Below, in pieces: positions 1 through 8,728 of a stretch of 64,000 nt of DNA. This stretch comes from an uncultured Dehalococcoidia bacterium. GTDB taxonomy: Bacteria; Chloroflexota; Dehalococcoidia; Lucifugimonadales; Lucifugimonadaceae. A model generated the notes under the pieces. It had not been told where the DNA came from and did not search any database. It saw nothing but the letters and a program-made list of their open reading frames with translations. Made by a program: the position numbers and the translations under genes. The DNA is taken from the NCBI GenBank assembly GCA_958295935.1, contig OY282385.1:930001-994000 (forward strand), read 5' to 3'. Every line of letters begins with the position of its first letter. The stretch's first letter is position 1.

Positions 1-744
1 GGCGAGCATCTGCCGCACGGCCTTTTCGGCTTCGCCGGGTGAGTCGAAGCGTGCGATGAGTTCCATGGCGGCCTCGTTGGCGCCTCCGTGCAGAGGGCCT
101 CTCAGCGCTCCTATGGCCGCGGCTATAGCGGAGTAGAAGTCTGCGAGTGTGCTGGCGACGATTCTTGCGGTGAAGGTGGATGCGTTGAATTCGTGCTCAG
201 CGTAGAGGATGAGTGACATGTCGAGGGCTTTCTGCTTGACGGGATCCGGCCGGCGGCCTGTGAGCAGGTGCAGAAAGTGTTGCGCGACGGAGTCGTCATC
301 CGTCTCGGTGTCGATTCTCTCACCGCGCTGGTGAAACCTGTACCAGTAGAGGAGCATGCCGCCGAGGGAGGCTATCAATCGGTCCGCTATTCCCGATCCT
401 GTTCGCCCGTTCTCGCCTTCCGGTTCGAGGGCGCCCAGCAGGGAGACTCCGGTCCGCATGACGTCCATGGGGTGGGCCGAGCCTGGCAGCAGTTCCAGAG
501 CGGTCTTGAGTTTATCGGGCAGTCTGCGCATTCCCTTCAGCCTGGTTACGTATGCATCTAGTTGAGCGCTGTTTGGCAGGCGGTTGTAGAGAAGTAGATA
601 TGCGACCTCTTCGAACGCGGCGCCTCCCGCGAGGTCATGTATTCCGTATCCCCTGTAGGTCAGGCCGGCGCCTTCATGGCCAATGGTGGCGATTGCGGAT
701 CGGCCGGCGATGACTCCGGCCAGACCTTCAGATGCCGTGGTCAT
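1..744 (-). CDS. prpC: 2-methylcitrate synthase / citrate synthase family, 3' end cut off by the window
   Basis: This is the first 248 codons of a citrate synthase family enzyme, which condenses propionyl-CoA (or acetyl-CoA) with oxaloacetate. The opening residues [19 protein letters not shown] followed by [12 protein letters not shown] are typical of PrpC-type enzymes. Two active-site histidine regions are present, [14 protein letters not shown] and [14 protein letters not shown]; the third (GxGHR) and the catalytic aspartate would lie beyond the window. The ATG overlaps the stop of prpB by four bases (ATGA), so the two are translationally coupled. Pairing with prpB favours the methylcitrate cycle over the TCA cycle, but the family also contains true citrate synthases and bifunctional members. 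The start is seen; the substrate is inferred from context. Confidence 0.9.
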   Translation of the reverse strand, partial: MTTASEGLAGVIAGRSAIATIGHEGAGLTYRGYGIHDLAGGAAFEEVAYLLLYNRLPNSAQLDAYVTRLKGMRRLPDKLKTALELLPGSAHPMDVMRTGVSLLGALEPEGENGRTGSGIADRLIASLGGMLLYWYRFHQRGERIDTETDDDSVAQHFLHLLTGRRPDPVKQKALDMSLILYAEHEFNASTFTARIVASTLADFYSAIAAAIGALRGPLHGGANEAAMELIARFDSPGEAEKAVRQMLA

Positions 745-1649
745 TTTGATTTCTCCCTGCCGGACTCGAAGAGTTCGTCCAGCTTCTGCTCGTATTGGTG
801 ATAGCCGATGAGACGGTAGAGTTCATCTCTTGTCTGCATCATTCCCAGGACGTTCTTCTGGGAGCCTCGTGCGCGTATTTCCCGGTATACAGTCAGGGCG
901 GCGGCGTTCATGGCTCGGAACGCGGAGAGCGGGTACAGGACGAGTGCGACTCCGGCGGATGCGAGTTCGTCAACTGTAAAAAGGGGCGTTACTCCAAATT
1001 CCGTGATGTTGGCCAGTACCGGCGCGTCGACGGCGTTTGTGAAGCGTGCGTAGTCGTCGAGGGTCTGCACGGCCTCTGCGAAGATCATATCTGCGCCGGC
1101 TTGGGTATATGCGGATGCGCGATCGATAGCCTGGGCGATTCCCTCGCCTGCAACGGCGTCTGTGCGGGCCATGACGATAAAGTCCCTGCAGGCTCGTGCG
1201 TCGACCGCGGCCTTTATACGGTCGCACATTTCGTAAGCGGGTACGAGTTGCTTGCCTGGTCGGTGGCCGCATCGCTTGGCCTGCACCTGGTCCTCGAGAT
1301 GCATTCCTGCGGCGCCTGCGCGTTCGATTTGTCTTGCGGTACGGGCGATCATGAGAGCGGCGCCCCATCCCGTGTCAGCGTCCACGAGCAGGGGCAGGTC
1401 TACGGCGTCGGTTATCCGGCGCACGTCCTGAGTCACGTTGTCGAGGGTGGTCATTCCGAGATCGGGCAGACCGTATGAGGCGGTGGCGACGCCGCTTCCC
1501 GAGAGGTATATGGCCCTGAAGCCTGCGTCTTTGGCCAGCATTGCGCTGTATGCGTTGACCGCGCCGGCAACCTGGAGCGGTGTTTCCTCTTCCAGCGCGG
1601 CGAGCATCCTTGCTCCGGGGGATGCTATTTTCGAGAAGTGCGGCTCCAT
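741..1649 (-). CDS. prpB: 2-methylisocitrate lyase
   Basis: A 302-residue member of the isocitrate lyase/PEP mutase superfamily, close to the usual PrpB length. It cleaves 2-methylisocitrate to pyruvate and succinate, the last step of the methylcitrate cycle for propionyl-CoA. The catalytic loop KRCGHRPGK (about residues 125-133, Cys127) matches the PrpB type, and VDADTG (about 89-94) gives the metal-binding aspartates. YLSGSG near residue 48 corresponds to the substrate-binding YxSG stretch. It sits directly upstream of prpC with a four-base overlap. Oxaloacetate hydrolases and PEP mutases share the fold, but the KRCGH loop and the prpC partner make methylisocitrate lyase the strongest reading. 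Confidence 0.93.
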   Translation of the reverse strand: MEPHFSKIASPGARMLAALEEETPLQVAGAVNAYSAMLAKDAGFRAIYLSGSGVATASYGLPDLGMTTLDNVTQDVRRITDAVDLPLLVDADTGWGAALMIARTARQIERAGAAGMHLEDQVQAKRCGHRPGKQLVPAYEMCDRIKAAVDARACRDFIVMARTDAVAGEGIAQAIDRASAYTQAGADMIFAEAVQTLDDYARFTNAVDAPVLANITEFGVTPLFTVDELASAGVALVLYPLSAFRAMNAAALTVYREIRARGSQKNVLGMMQTRDELYRLIGYHQYEQKLDELFESGREKSK

Positions 1650-1700
1650 ACTTGAAGTGAGCGGCCGGGGCGCCGGTGGGCGGGCGGGCGTCCGAATCCG

Positions 1701-2504
1701 TCAGTCGGCCAGAATCCTGGATATTCCGTTGGCCAAGGTGAGGGGGGCGAGCGCCAAGAGTATGATGCCGATCATGAGTCTCAGGCGTTCGGGCGGCACT
1801 GCGCCTGTCAGCCGTGCGCCGAAGAAGAAGCCGACGGCTGCGGACCCACCCATGATTCCCAGGAGAGGCCATGCCACGTTGCCTTTGAGCAGGTGCCCTC
1901 CCATTCCAAAGAGTCCTATCAATACTCCTATGCCCGTGTTGGTGCCTACGGCCTGCGCGGGCGCCAGTTTCAAGAGGTTGATTAGCGCGGGCATTCGGAG
2001 CATAGCGAGCACCAGGCCGACGGCTCCGCCAAGCATTCCGATTGCGAAACTAACAACGCCGTCTCTAGCCAGGTAGAACGTGCGCCGCTGAGGATACTGG
2101 GCTGGAGAGTCTTCGGGGGGGTAGCGCTGTTCCTCCGCGCCTATGGAGCGCACTATAAGCGTGAAAGCGGACCACAAGATCAATGCCGAAACCCCTACCA
2201 GGAGTATCCACATCGAAACGGCGTCTGCGAAGAGGGCTCCCAAGAATGCGCCCGCCACCGCAGGCAGTCCCATGATCAATACGACCCGGACGACCACCCT
2301 GCCGGCCCGTAGGTGTTCCCAGCTGGCGGCCGCGGATCCAACCAGCCCGACGCCGAGGTTTGTACCGGCAGCCAGCAGGGGATCCATTCCAGTGAAGAGC
2401 ATGAACGGCAGGCGCATTGTTCCCAGGGCGAGTCCTGACATGCCCCCCATGATCCCGGAGAGGGTAGCAACGAATGCGAGTCCGGCGTACTCATAGAGGG
2501 CCAT
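1701..2504 (-). CDS. TauE/SafE-family membrane permease
   Basis: A 267-residue polytopic membrane protein with about seven or eight hydrophobic segments in two similar halves, the pattern of the TauE/SafE (DUF81) family of anion exporters and importers. The repeated small-residue stretches near the start of each half (for example GGMSGLALGTMRLPFM and GGAVGLVLAMLRMPAL, each with a MRxP) are the family's internal duplication. Known members move sulfite, sulfoacetate, taurine or other organic anions, and the substrate cannot be read from sequence. It lies between the DHDPS-family gene and prpB in the same direction, so it may export or import a carboxylate used by that module; this is inference. 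Confidence 0.8.
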   Translation of the reverse strand: MALYEYAGLAFVATLSGIMGGMSGLALGTMRLPFMLFTGMDPLLAAGTNLGVGLVGSAAASWEHLRAGRVVVRVVLIMGLPAVAGAFLGALFADAVSMWILLVGVSALILWSAFTLIVRSIGAEEQRYPPEDSPAQYPQRRTFYLARDGVVSFAIGMLGGAVGLVLAMLRMPALINLLKLAPAQAVGTNTGIGVLIGLFGMGGHLLKGNVAWPLLGIMGGSAAVGFFFGARLTGAVPPERLRLMIGIILLALAPLTLANGISRILAD

Positions 2505-2645
2505 ATCGGTTGCGGCCTCGCGGTTGGGGACATAGGGTCAATTCATAGTGGCAGGCAGACAGGGAGCCCGGCGATGCGGCCAGCGAGCTCGCAGTCTGCC
2601 TGCTTCTACAGGAGCAGGGGTGATTTTTCGAGAACCCTGGAGCGG

Positions 2646-3542
2646 TCAAACCAGTTCCTGTTCTTCCAGCAGCCTGTCCACCTCGCGCAGTTGCATTTCG
2701 TCCGGTTCGAGGCTGGGGCTACGGGCATAGATGGACTCGCTGCTGATCGCGCCCCTGCGGGCCATGACGTACTTGTAGATGGTGTTGGAGAGGCCGAGTC
2801 CTTGGGCGAGGGTTCTTATAATTGGAGCGTATCGGTGAAATTCTCGTTCGGCGCCATCCTGGTCGCCTCGTTGCCAAAGGTCCCATATTCGCACCCATAC
2901 GTCGGGCATGGTCGATCCGGGCATGGTTCCCACAGAGCCTCGCCGCAGTTCTTCGAGGAAGAAGGCTCCTCCCGCGCCTCCAAAGAGGATGAGGCCGCTG
3001 TCCCCGCGCAATTTTGCAGCTTCTGCGGTACGCGGCACGGTTGGCGGGGTCTCGACCTTGATGTAGCAGAGGTTTTCGTGTCGTCTGGCGCACTGTACCG
3101 CCATGGCCGGGGGTACCTGTGCGTTGCTCTGGTCTTGCATGAATATGGGTATGGATACGGCCTCGCCGATGCGCCCGAAGTATTCGACGACCTCGGAAGC
3201 GACGGTGGGAACGTACGTGGGCGGGCGCACCATGAGCGCATCGGCGCCGAGTTCCTGCGCCTGCTTCGATTGAAAGATGGCGACGTCGGTACCTTCTGCG
3301 CCGGTGTTCATGACGACCTTCGCCCGTCCGTCAACTGTCTTGACCACGGATATGAGCACTTCGTCGCGCTCGGGGCCGGTCAGCTTGTAGACCTCGCTCG
3401 CCATGGCAATTCCCAGGCCGTGGACGCCGGAGTCTACAAACCACTCGACCTGGCGTTCGAGGTCTTCGTAGTGGACGCTTCCGTCTTTGCGGAACGGGGT
3501 GGACAGGATGGGGAAAATACCTGTCATACTGCGGTCTGGCAT
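2646..3542 (-). CDS. DapA/N-acetylneuraminate-lyase family aldolase of unknown substrate
   Basis: A 298-residue class I aldolase-fold protein of the dihydrodipicolinate synthase/NAL family. The Schiff-base lysine is visible in CYIKVETPP (Lys162). The canonical catalytic tyrosine (in the family's YN motif) is replaced: the matching stretch reads IPIFMQDQSN, with Gln136 at the Tyr position. The pyruvate-binding GTTGE motif is also altered to GIAMASE. It is therefore unlikely to be the lysine-pathway enzyme and more likely acts on another 2-oxo acid substrate. It sits between an OadB-like pump subunit and a TauE permease in the same direction. Hydroxy-acid or keto-sugar lyases are possible; I do not assign one. 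Confidence 0.82.
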   Translation of the reverse strand: MPDRSMTGIFPILSTPFRKDGSVHYEDLERQVEWFVDSGVHGLGIAMASEVYKLTGPERDEVLISVVKTVDGRAKVVMNTGAEGTDVAIFQSKQAQELGADALMVRPPTYVPTVASEVVEYFGRIGEAVSIPIFMQDQSNAQVPPAMAVQCARRHENLCYIKVETPPTVPRTAEAAKLRGDSGLILFGGAGGAFFLEELRRGSVGTMPGSTMPDVWVRIWDLWQRGDQDGAEREFHRYAPIIRTLAQGLGLSNTIYKYVMARRGAISSESIYARSPSLEPDEMQLREVDRLLEEQELV

Positions 3543-3672
3543 GTGATAGTCCTCGCTACTGTATGAGGGCTCACTGCGCGTAGGTACCGGCCGGAAGCCT
3601 GGATCAGCGCGTAGTGGGCGATGGGGAGCCGGGCAGTCTGATTCTACAGGATGGCGGCAGGCAGGCAGGGGG

Positions 3673-4884
3673 TCATCCGGCCAGTCCGGGTACGACGGCC
3701 AGCAGCACCCCTGCGACGGTGGCGGTTCCGATCACTCCGGCCACGTTCGGGCCCATGGCGTGCATGAGCAGGAAGTTGGATTCATCCTCTTGTTGGGCCA
3801 TGTCCTGCACGACGCGTGCCGCCATTGGGACTGCGGACACGCCGGCGGCTCCGATCATGGGATTAACCGGGTCTTTCGTTACGAGGTTCATCAGTTTGGC
3901 CAAGAGTATGCCCGTGGCGGTGGCCGTGATAAAGGCAAAGAGGCCGAGCATGAATATGGCTATGGTTTCCGGCTTGAGGAAGACGGCCGCCGGCATGGTG
4001 GCGCCGACTGCGAGGCCCAGGAGGATGATCACGATGTTCATGAGTTCGTTCTGGGCTGTGTTCGAGAGGCGTTCCACAACGCCCGATTCCTTCAGCAGGT
4101 TGCCAAACATCATGATGCCGATCAGCGGAGAGGCCTTGGGCACCAAGACGCTTACGAGTATGGCGGTGACGATGGGAAACAGGATCTTGGTGCGTTTGGA
4201 GACGGGCTTGTAGGAGTACGGCATCTTGATCCGCCGCTCTTTCCTGGTGGTAAGGAACCGGATGATGGGCGGTTGGATGATGGGTACCAGGGCCATGTAG
4301 GAGTAGGCTGCTACGGCGGTTGCTCCGACCACGTCCCTCACTCCGCCGGGGCCAAGGGCGGCCTCGCCCAGTTCCTTCATCCGGGTGGATATGAAGATGG
4401 TGGTCGGGCCGTCTGCGCCGCCAATGATTCCTATGGAGGATGCCTCGAAGAGGCCAAAGTCGAACAGGGTGGTCATGCCCAGGAGCAATGCGCCGATCAA
4501 AGCGAAAAAGACGCCCGCCTGTGCGCCTGCGCCGAGCAGCAGAGTTTTGGGGTTGGAGAGCATCGGCTCGAAGTCCGTCAATGCTCCAAGGCCGAGGAAG
4601 ATGAGCAGGGGGAGCAGGTCGGTGGTAAGGCCAAAGTCCTGGAAGACTCGTATGAATCCCGGCGGTTCTCCGCCTCCGCCGGCCCTTATGAGTTCACCGA
4701 GGGGCAGGTTGGCGAGGAGTATTCCGGTTGCGATGGGAACGAGTAGCAGGGGTTCCTTTCTCTTGGCGATTCCGACGTACAAGAGTCCGGCTGCAATGGC
4801 CCACATAGCGATCATGCGGGGTTCTGCGCCGACGGCAGTTATGCCCTGCCAAATTGCGCTGATGCCGCTTTCGGCGTCTGACAT
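3673..4884 (-). CDS. Sodium-translocating decarboxylase beta subunit (OadB/MmdB/GcdB family)
   Basis: A 403-residue integral membrane protein of the Na+-transporting carboxylic acid decarboxylase beta family, the subunit that decarboxylates carboxybiotin and couples this to Na+ export. The family's two signature regions are intact: GGADGPTTIF (about residues 155-164, with the Na+-binding aspartate) and a late stretch NPMIGAAGVSAVPMAAR near residue 342. Length and about nine or more hydrophobic segments fit. It lies eight bases downstream of a biotin carrier gene and an OadG-like gene. Oxaloacetate, methylmalonyl-CoA and glutaconyl-CoA systems share this subunit. The nearby methylcitrate genes suggest methylmalonyl-CoA or oxaloacetate, but the specificity subunit is absent here. 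Confidence 0.92.
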   Translation of the reverse strand: MSDAESGISAIWQGITAVGAEPRMIAMWAIAAGLLYVGIAKRKEPLLLVPIATGILLANLPLGELIRAGGGGEPPGFIRVFQDFGLTTDLLPLLIFLGLGALTDFEPMLSNPKTLLLGAGAQAGVFFALIGALLLGMTTLFDFGLFEASSIGIIGGADGPTTIFISTRMKELGEAALGPGGVRDVVGATAVAAYSYMALVPIIQPPIIRFLTTRKERRIKMPYSYKPVSKRTKILFPIVTAILVSVLVPKASPLIGIMMFGNLLKESGVVERLSNTAQNELMNIVIILLGLAVGATMPAAVFLKPETIAIFMLGLFAFITATATGILLAKLMNLVTKDPVNPMIGAAGVSAVPMAARVVQDMAQQEDESNFLLMHAMGPNVAGVIGTATVAGVLLAVVPGLAG

Positions 4885-4892
4885 TCGTCTGG

Positions 4893-5333
4893 TTACTCCA
4901 TCTCGACCAGGGTCTGGCCGTGCTGAACGGTGTCACCGGGCTGAACGTGCACGGCGCTCACGGTACCGCCCCTGGGGGCTGCGATGGTCTGTTCCATCTT
5001 CATCGATTCGATGACGAGCAGCGGCTGGCCACTCTCCACGCTATCTGCTTGCTGCACGCTCACGGAGACGATGCGGCCTGGCATCATAGCCCTGACGACG
5101 CCCTCTCCGGTCTGGTTGGAGACGGCAGGACGCGGCGCGGGCGCGGGGGAGGTAGAGGCAGGAGCAGGGGGCGGCTTTGCCGGACGAGGGCGCTCGCTTT
5201 GGTCGGATCCGGGTAGGTAGACCTCGTAGTCAACCCCGTCGACCGAGACGGCGACGGGGGAAGTTCCCAAATCGCCTACCTCGACGGTATAGGTCGAGCC
5301 TCTGAGAGTTATCCGATAGCGTTTGGGGCTCAC
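4893..5333 (-). CDS. Biotin carboxyl carrier protein of a decarboxylase or carboxylase
   Basis: A 146-residue biotinyl-domain protein. The N-terminal 45 residues form a short beta-rich region, followed by a Pro/Ala-rich linker (about residues 48-72) that lets the biotin arm swing, and a C-terminal biotinyl domain with ESMKMEQ, where Lys112 is the biotin attachment site. This is the layout of MmdC/GcdC-type carriers of sodium-pumping decarboxylases, and also of BCCPs in biotin carboxylases. It is packed between the OadG-like gene (two bases away) and the OadB-like gene (eight bases away), so it very likely hands carboxybiotin to that pump. Confidence 0.93.
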   Translation of the reverse strand: MSPKRYRITLRGSTYTVEVGDLGTSPVAVSVDGVDYEVYLPGSDQSERPRPAKPPPAPASTSPAPAPRPAVSNQTGEGVVRAMMPGRIVSVSVQQADSVESGQPLLVIESMKMEQTIAAPRGGTVSAVHVQPGDTVQHGQTLVEME

Positions 5334-5335
5334 GA

Positions 5336-5686
5336 TTAACGTTTCGGCGCGGCGCTTCGCGCGGTTAGCTGCCTGGCCCTGCCGGCTTGGAGCCAGCTTC
5401 CCGTCGAGGCCGTTTGCGGCTGCACAGGTACAAAGGATGGTTGCGCGGTTTCAGCCTCTGCCATTGCCAGGGCTACGCCGATTGCGGCTGCTATCTCGGG
5501 CGTTGGTTGGGCCTCGTCGAGGTCGGGCGCATCTTCCGGGGACGGCTGAGGGGTTGGCTCGGTTTCCGGCTCTGCCTCTTTCCTGGCCAGCAGCGCGCTT
5601 TCGATCCAATTGAGGATCCATATGGCGAGGCCCAAGAGGAGAAGCACGGCAAATACTATGCCGAGGCCAATGCCGCTTACTACCAA
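5336..5686 (-). CDS. OadG-like small membrane subunit of the sodium-pumping decarboxylase
   Basis: A 116-residue protein with one N-terminal membrane helix (about residues 3-27, rich in Gly/Ile/Leu/Val) ending in WIESALLARKE, then an acidic and Pro-rich cytoplasmic tail. This matches the gamma/delta anchor subunit (OadG, MmdD) that holds the complex together. The proposed start is TTG at 5686. A TAA lies in frame 13 codons upstream (about 5725-5727) and no ATG or GTG occurs between them, although family members usually carry a few more residues before the helix. It is the first gene of the minus-strand run oadG-bccp-oadB. Confidence 0.75.
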   Translation of the reverse strand: MVVSGIGLGIVFAVLLLLGLAIWILNWIESALLARKEAEPETEPTPQPSPEDAPDLDEAQPTPEIAAAIGVALAMAEAETAQPSFVPVQPQTASTGSWLQAGRARQLTARSAAPKR

Positions 5687-6158
5687 GCCGTCCTGAAGGG
5701 CTTCCCAGCTAAACGTGGCGATTACTCCGAGACCGTCTTATGTCACGAGGTGCGATGGCTGCGTCCGGTTGGGCGGAACGCAGCAAGGAATGATACCACC
5801 GGCAGGGAAGGTACCTTGAGAGTGTTCAATTCTTCACGCCGGATACCCTGCTCATCGTCCGAGGTACGTCTCAAGACCCCGAAACTGGAATCGACGGGAA
5901 GCCGCCAGACACCCTCATTCAAGCGCCCGACGCGTTTCTTCACGCCTCCTATCACCGGGTCACCGGGTGGGAAGGCGCGTGCCGGACTTTTTAGCCCGCA
6001 GAGCGCCCGCTTGCAAGGGCGCTGTGGATTTTACGGTCATCATCCGCTGCTTTCCCTAGACCACAGAACGGGCTGGTGCAACATGAAGATGCCGGATCCC
6101 GGCGGTCACGCGGGGGTTGCGCCTGCAACTGTAGAAAGCGGCGCGGGGAGTCGGGGGT
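5687..6158. other. Divergent intergenic region between the decarboxylase and ATP synthase operons
   Basis: About 470 bases separate two divergent operons, so promoters for both should lie here. No convincing gene is seen; a 70-codon minus-strand frame (5743-5955) shows no recognisable domain. A 7-bp hairpin AGCGCCC/GGGCGCT with an 8-base loop sits at about 6002-6023. It is not followed by a clear T-run in either direction, so it looks more like a leader structure than a terminator. No confident -35/-10 pair could be assigned by eye. Confidence 0.5.
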
Positions 6159-6527
6159 GTGATAAAGTACAGATTCGAAATCGAGAAGGGTCATGCCCGG
6201 TTGTCTGGTGAACGAAAAAGGCTCGCCAAAAGAGGTCCGGGAGTTGGCTCCGACGGCGGCCTAGACGAGGATTGGCCGAGCACGTTGGGCCTGCTGCTGC
6301 GTCTAACCGGCATCGGTTGGTACGTTGCAGTTGCGATAGCTCTTGGGGCTGTTGGCGGGTGGTGGCTGGACGGGCGCTTAGGCACCGGCCCCGCGCTGAC
6401 GTTGTTGGGGATAGCGCTGGGTCTGGTAGTGGCGCTGACAGGCATGATCCGCATGTTGCGCGCGGTGTACCGCGCATCTGATCAAGGCCGCGGCGGCGGT
6501 ACCGGCCGCACAGACGGCAGAAGCTGA
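6159..6527 (+). CDS. AtpI/AtpZ-like ATP synthase accessory membrane protein
   Basis: A 122-residue protein with two predicted membrane helices (about residues 47-68 and 78-102) separated by a short turn GGWWLDGRLGTGP, which matches the AtpZ/AtpI family. Members sit at the head of F-type ATP synthase operons and assist c-ring assembly or Mg2+ handling. The start is GTG at 6159; a TTG at codon 15 is an alternative. The N-terminal 40 residues are basic and hydrophilic. It lies 17 bases before atpB in the canonical place for this gene. Confidence 0.8.
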   Translation: MIKYRFEIEKGHARLSGERKRLAKRGPGVGSDGGLDEDWPSTLGLLLRLTGIGWYVAVAIALGAVGGWWLDGRLGTGPALTLLGIALGLVVALTGMIRMLRAVYRASDQGRGGGTGRTDGRS

Positions 6528-6544
6528 AACAGAGATCGAGGGCG

Positions 6545-7783
6545 GTGGGGAGACTGATCTCCAATCCAAAAATTCTGGCGCTCGCCATCATCGGCTTTGC
6601 CGCTCTCCTTATTTCCCTTGCAGGCGGCGCGCTGGGTTCAGCATTCGGCGGCGGCTTCCTAGGCGGGCCCATACCCCATATCCAGCTTCCGGCGGAGAAG
6701 GTCTTCCGGGTCGCTTCATACGACGTGGTGAATACGTCGGTGATGTTCTGGGCTGCGGGGCTGTTACTGGTACTGATTGCCTGGCTCGCCACGCGCCGGA
6801 TGAAGGAAGTTCCCACCGGTCTGCAGAACCTCGTCGAGACGATCGTCGAGTTCTTCGACGGTACGGCTGACAGCGTTGCGGGCGGCGCGCGTCACGCGGG
6901 GCGCCGCTTTCTGCCGCTGGTGTTGGTCATCTTTCTGGTTGTTCTGATAGCCAACTGGCTGGGGACGCTTCCCGGCGTGGGCACGATTGGCCGGATCGAA
7001 CCGGTGGAAGAGTGGGTGAATCACCGGCTGCACGATGAAGAGGCGGCGATCAAACAGAGCCGGAAGGATCAGGGCCTGCCTCTTCTTGGCGATGCCGACC
7101 TACACGAGACGGCACTGCGGGAGACGCTGTCCAAAAACGCGTCTGAGAAGTTCGTGGTCTTTTCGGGAGACGGATTATTCGGAATAGTCCCCATCGGGCG
7201 CGGAGAGGATGCCAAGGCGTCGCTGCGGGACATAGTGGACATAGACGACCCGGACATACACCGCGTCGAGGATGACCTGCACGCCGGCTTGGTGAAGCGT
7301 CCGCCCGTTACCGAGAACGACCCGGACAAGTACGCGAGCCTCGTGGGGAATCGCGCGGGCATCATAGTTCCCTTTTTCAGGGGGGCGAGTACCGACCTGA
7401 ACACGACGCTTGCGATAGCGATCGTTGCGATGGTCGCGGTTCAGATTTGGGGTATCCGGTCGCTGGGTTTCCGCCACTACAGCGGCAAGTTCATCATTCT
7501 GAACCGGGGTCCGATCAACGCGTTCGTGGGTTTTCTGGAGGCGTTCGGCGAGATCGCCCGTACCATCAGTTTCACTTTCCGGTTGTTCGGCAACATGTTC
7601 GCAGGGGAGATACTTCTGATAGTGATGGCTTTCCTGCTGCCTCTGATAGGGATAATCCCGTTCCTGGGGCTGGAGTTGTTCGTGGGATTGATACAGGCGT
7701 TCATATTTGCGATGCTGACATTGGTGTTCGGCGTGATGGCGAGCATCGGGCACGGGGACGAGGAGCACTCGGCCTCTCATTGA
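6545..7783 (+). CDS. atpB: ATP synthase F0 subunit a, with a long extra-membrane insertion
   Basis: Subunit a of the F0 motor forms the ion half-channels against the c-ring. The essential arginine is visible in FRLFGNM (Arg346), followed by the final hydrophobic helices, and TDLNTTLAIAI marks the preceding helix. At 412 residues it is far longer than the usual 230-280. Most of the excess is a hydrophilic insertion of roughly 115 residues (about 153-270) between the helix ending LIANWLGTLPG and the TDLN helix. The start is GTG at 6545, preceded by GAGGGC. It is second in the atp operon. The insertion is in frame and flanked by conserved helices, so it is not a sequencing artefact on its face. 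Confidence 0.95.
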   Translation: MGRLISNPKILALAIIGFAALLISLAGGALGSAFGGGFLGGPIPHIQLPAEKVFRVASYDVVNTSVMFWAAGLLLVLIAWLATRRMKEVPTGLQNLVETIVEFFDGTADSVAGGARHAGRRFLPLVLVIFLVVLIANWLGTLPGVGTIGRIEPVEEWVNHRLHDEEAAIKQSRKDQGLPLLGDADLHETALRETLSKNASEKFVVFSGDGLFGIVPIGRGEDAKASLRDIVDIDDPDIHRVEDDLHAGLVKRPPVTENDPDKYASLVGNRAGIIVPFFRGASTDLNTTLAIAIVAMVAVQIWGIRSLGFRHYSGKFIILNRGPINAFVGFLEAFGEIARTISFTFRLFGNMFAGEILLIVMAFLLPLIGIIPFLGLELFVGLIQAFIFAMLTLVFGVMASIGHGDEEHSASH

Positions 7784-7858
7784 CAATCTGGCAACGACAC
7801 AGTTCGGCCTGCTTTTGGGCAAGCTGTATTGAAGGCAACAAGATCCGGGAGGAGATAG

Positions 7859-8086
<228 letters not shown>

Positions 8087-8165
8087 CCGGGCTTGGACAA
8101 AGGGTTGCGGATCTTCCCTTTCCAGGGGGGCATCCGCAATCCGCGCAAAAGCGCGAGGGAAGCAC

Positions 8166-8666
8166 ATGGGTGGACTTGGAATCTCTCTAGGGGTATTGCT
8201 GACCCAGTTGGTCAGTTTTCTGGTCCTGTTCGGGTTGCTCTACCTGGTCCTGTACAAGCCGATTACGCGGATGCTCGACGGGCGCTCGCAGCGGATTCGC
8301 GAGAGCCTGGAGGCCGCGGATCGGGCTCAGCAGCAGGCGGCTTCTTCTGCGGAACAGGTTGAGGAAGAGCTTGCGAGGGCGCGGCAGGAGGGTCAGGAGC
8401 TGATAGCAGAGGCGCGCTCGGCTGCGGGCCAATTCAGGCAGCAGGAAGAGGAACGCACCCGGCTGGAGATGGCTGGGATGCTGGAACGGGCCCGCACAGA
8501 GATCGAGCGTGAGAGGGACGCGGCCGTGGAGCAGGTACGCAGGCAGTTTGCGGACCTTGCGATCACTGCGGCTGAGCGAGTGGTGGAGAGGTCGCTCGAC
8601 AAGGACGCCCACGGGGAGTTGATCGACCGGGTTTTGGAAGAAGGATTGGCGGTGAGGCGCAACTGA
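8166..8666 (+). CDS. atpF: ATP synthase F0 subunit b
   Basis: A 166-residue peripheral-stalk subunit with one N-terminal membrane helix (about residues 8-28, LLTQLVSFLVLFGLLYLVLY) followed by KPI and a long, charged, heptad-like helix rich in Glu, Arg, Gln and Ala that dimerises and reaches to the F1 head. Length and layout are standard for AtpF. The ATG at 8166 has GAGGGA upstream at good spacing. The C-terminal end (RVVERSLDKDAHGELIDRVL) fits the segment that contacts the delta subunit encoded next. Confidence 0.94.
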   Translation: MGGLGISLGVLLTQLVSFLVLFGLLYLVLYKPITRMLDGRSQRIRESLEAADRAQQQAASSAEQVEEELARARQEGQELIAEARSAAGQFRQQEEERTRLEMAGMLERARTEIERERDAAVEQVRRQFADLAITAAERVVERSLDKDAHGELIDRVLEEGLAVRRN

Positions 8667-8728
8667 TGCCGGAGATGGTCTCCAAAGGCTGCGACCGGCG
8701 CTGCGGGCGCTGGGAGGCGGGGAATTAG

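Noticed and set aside
5743-5955. A 70-codon minus-strand frame before the decarboxylase genes
   Set aside because: No motif, no good ribosome site and no family resemblance.
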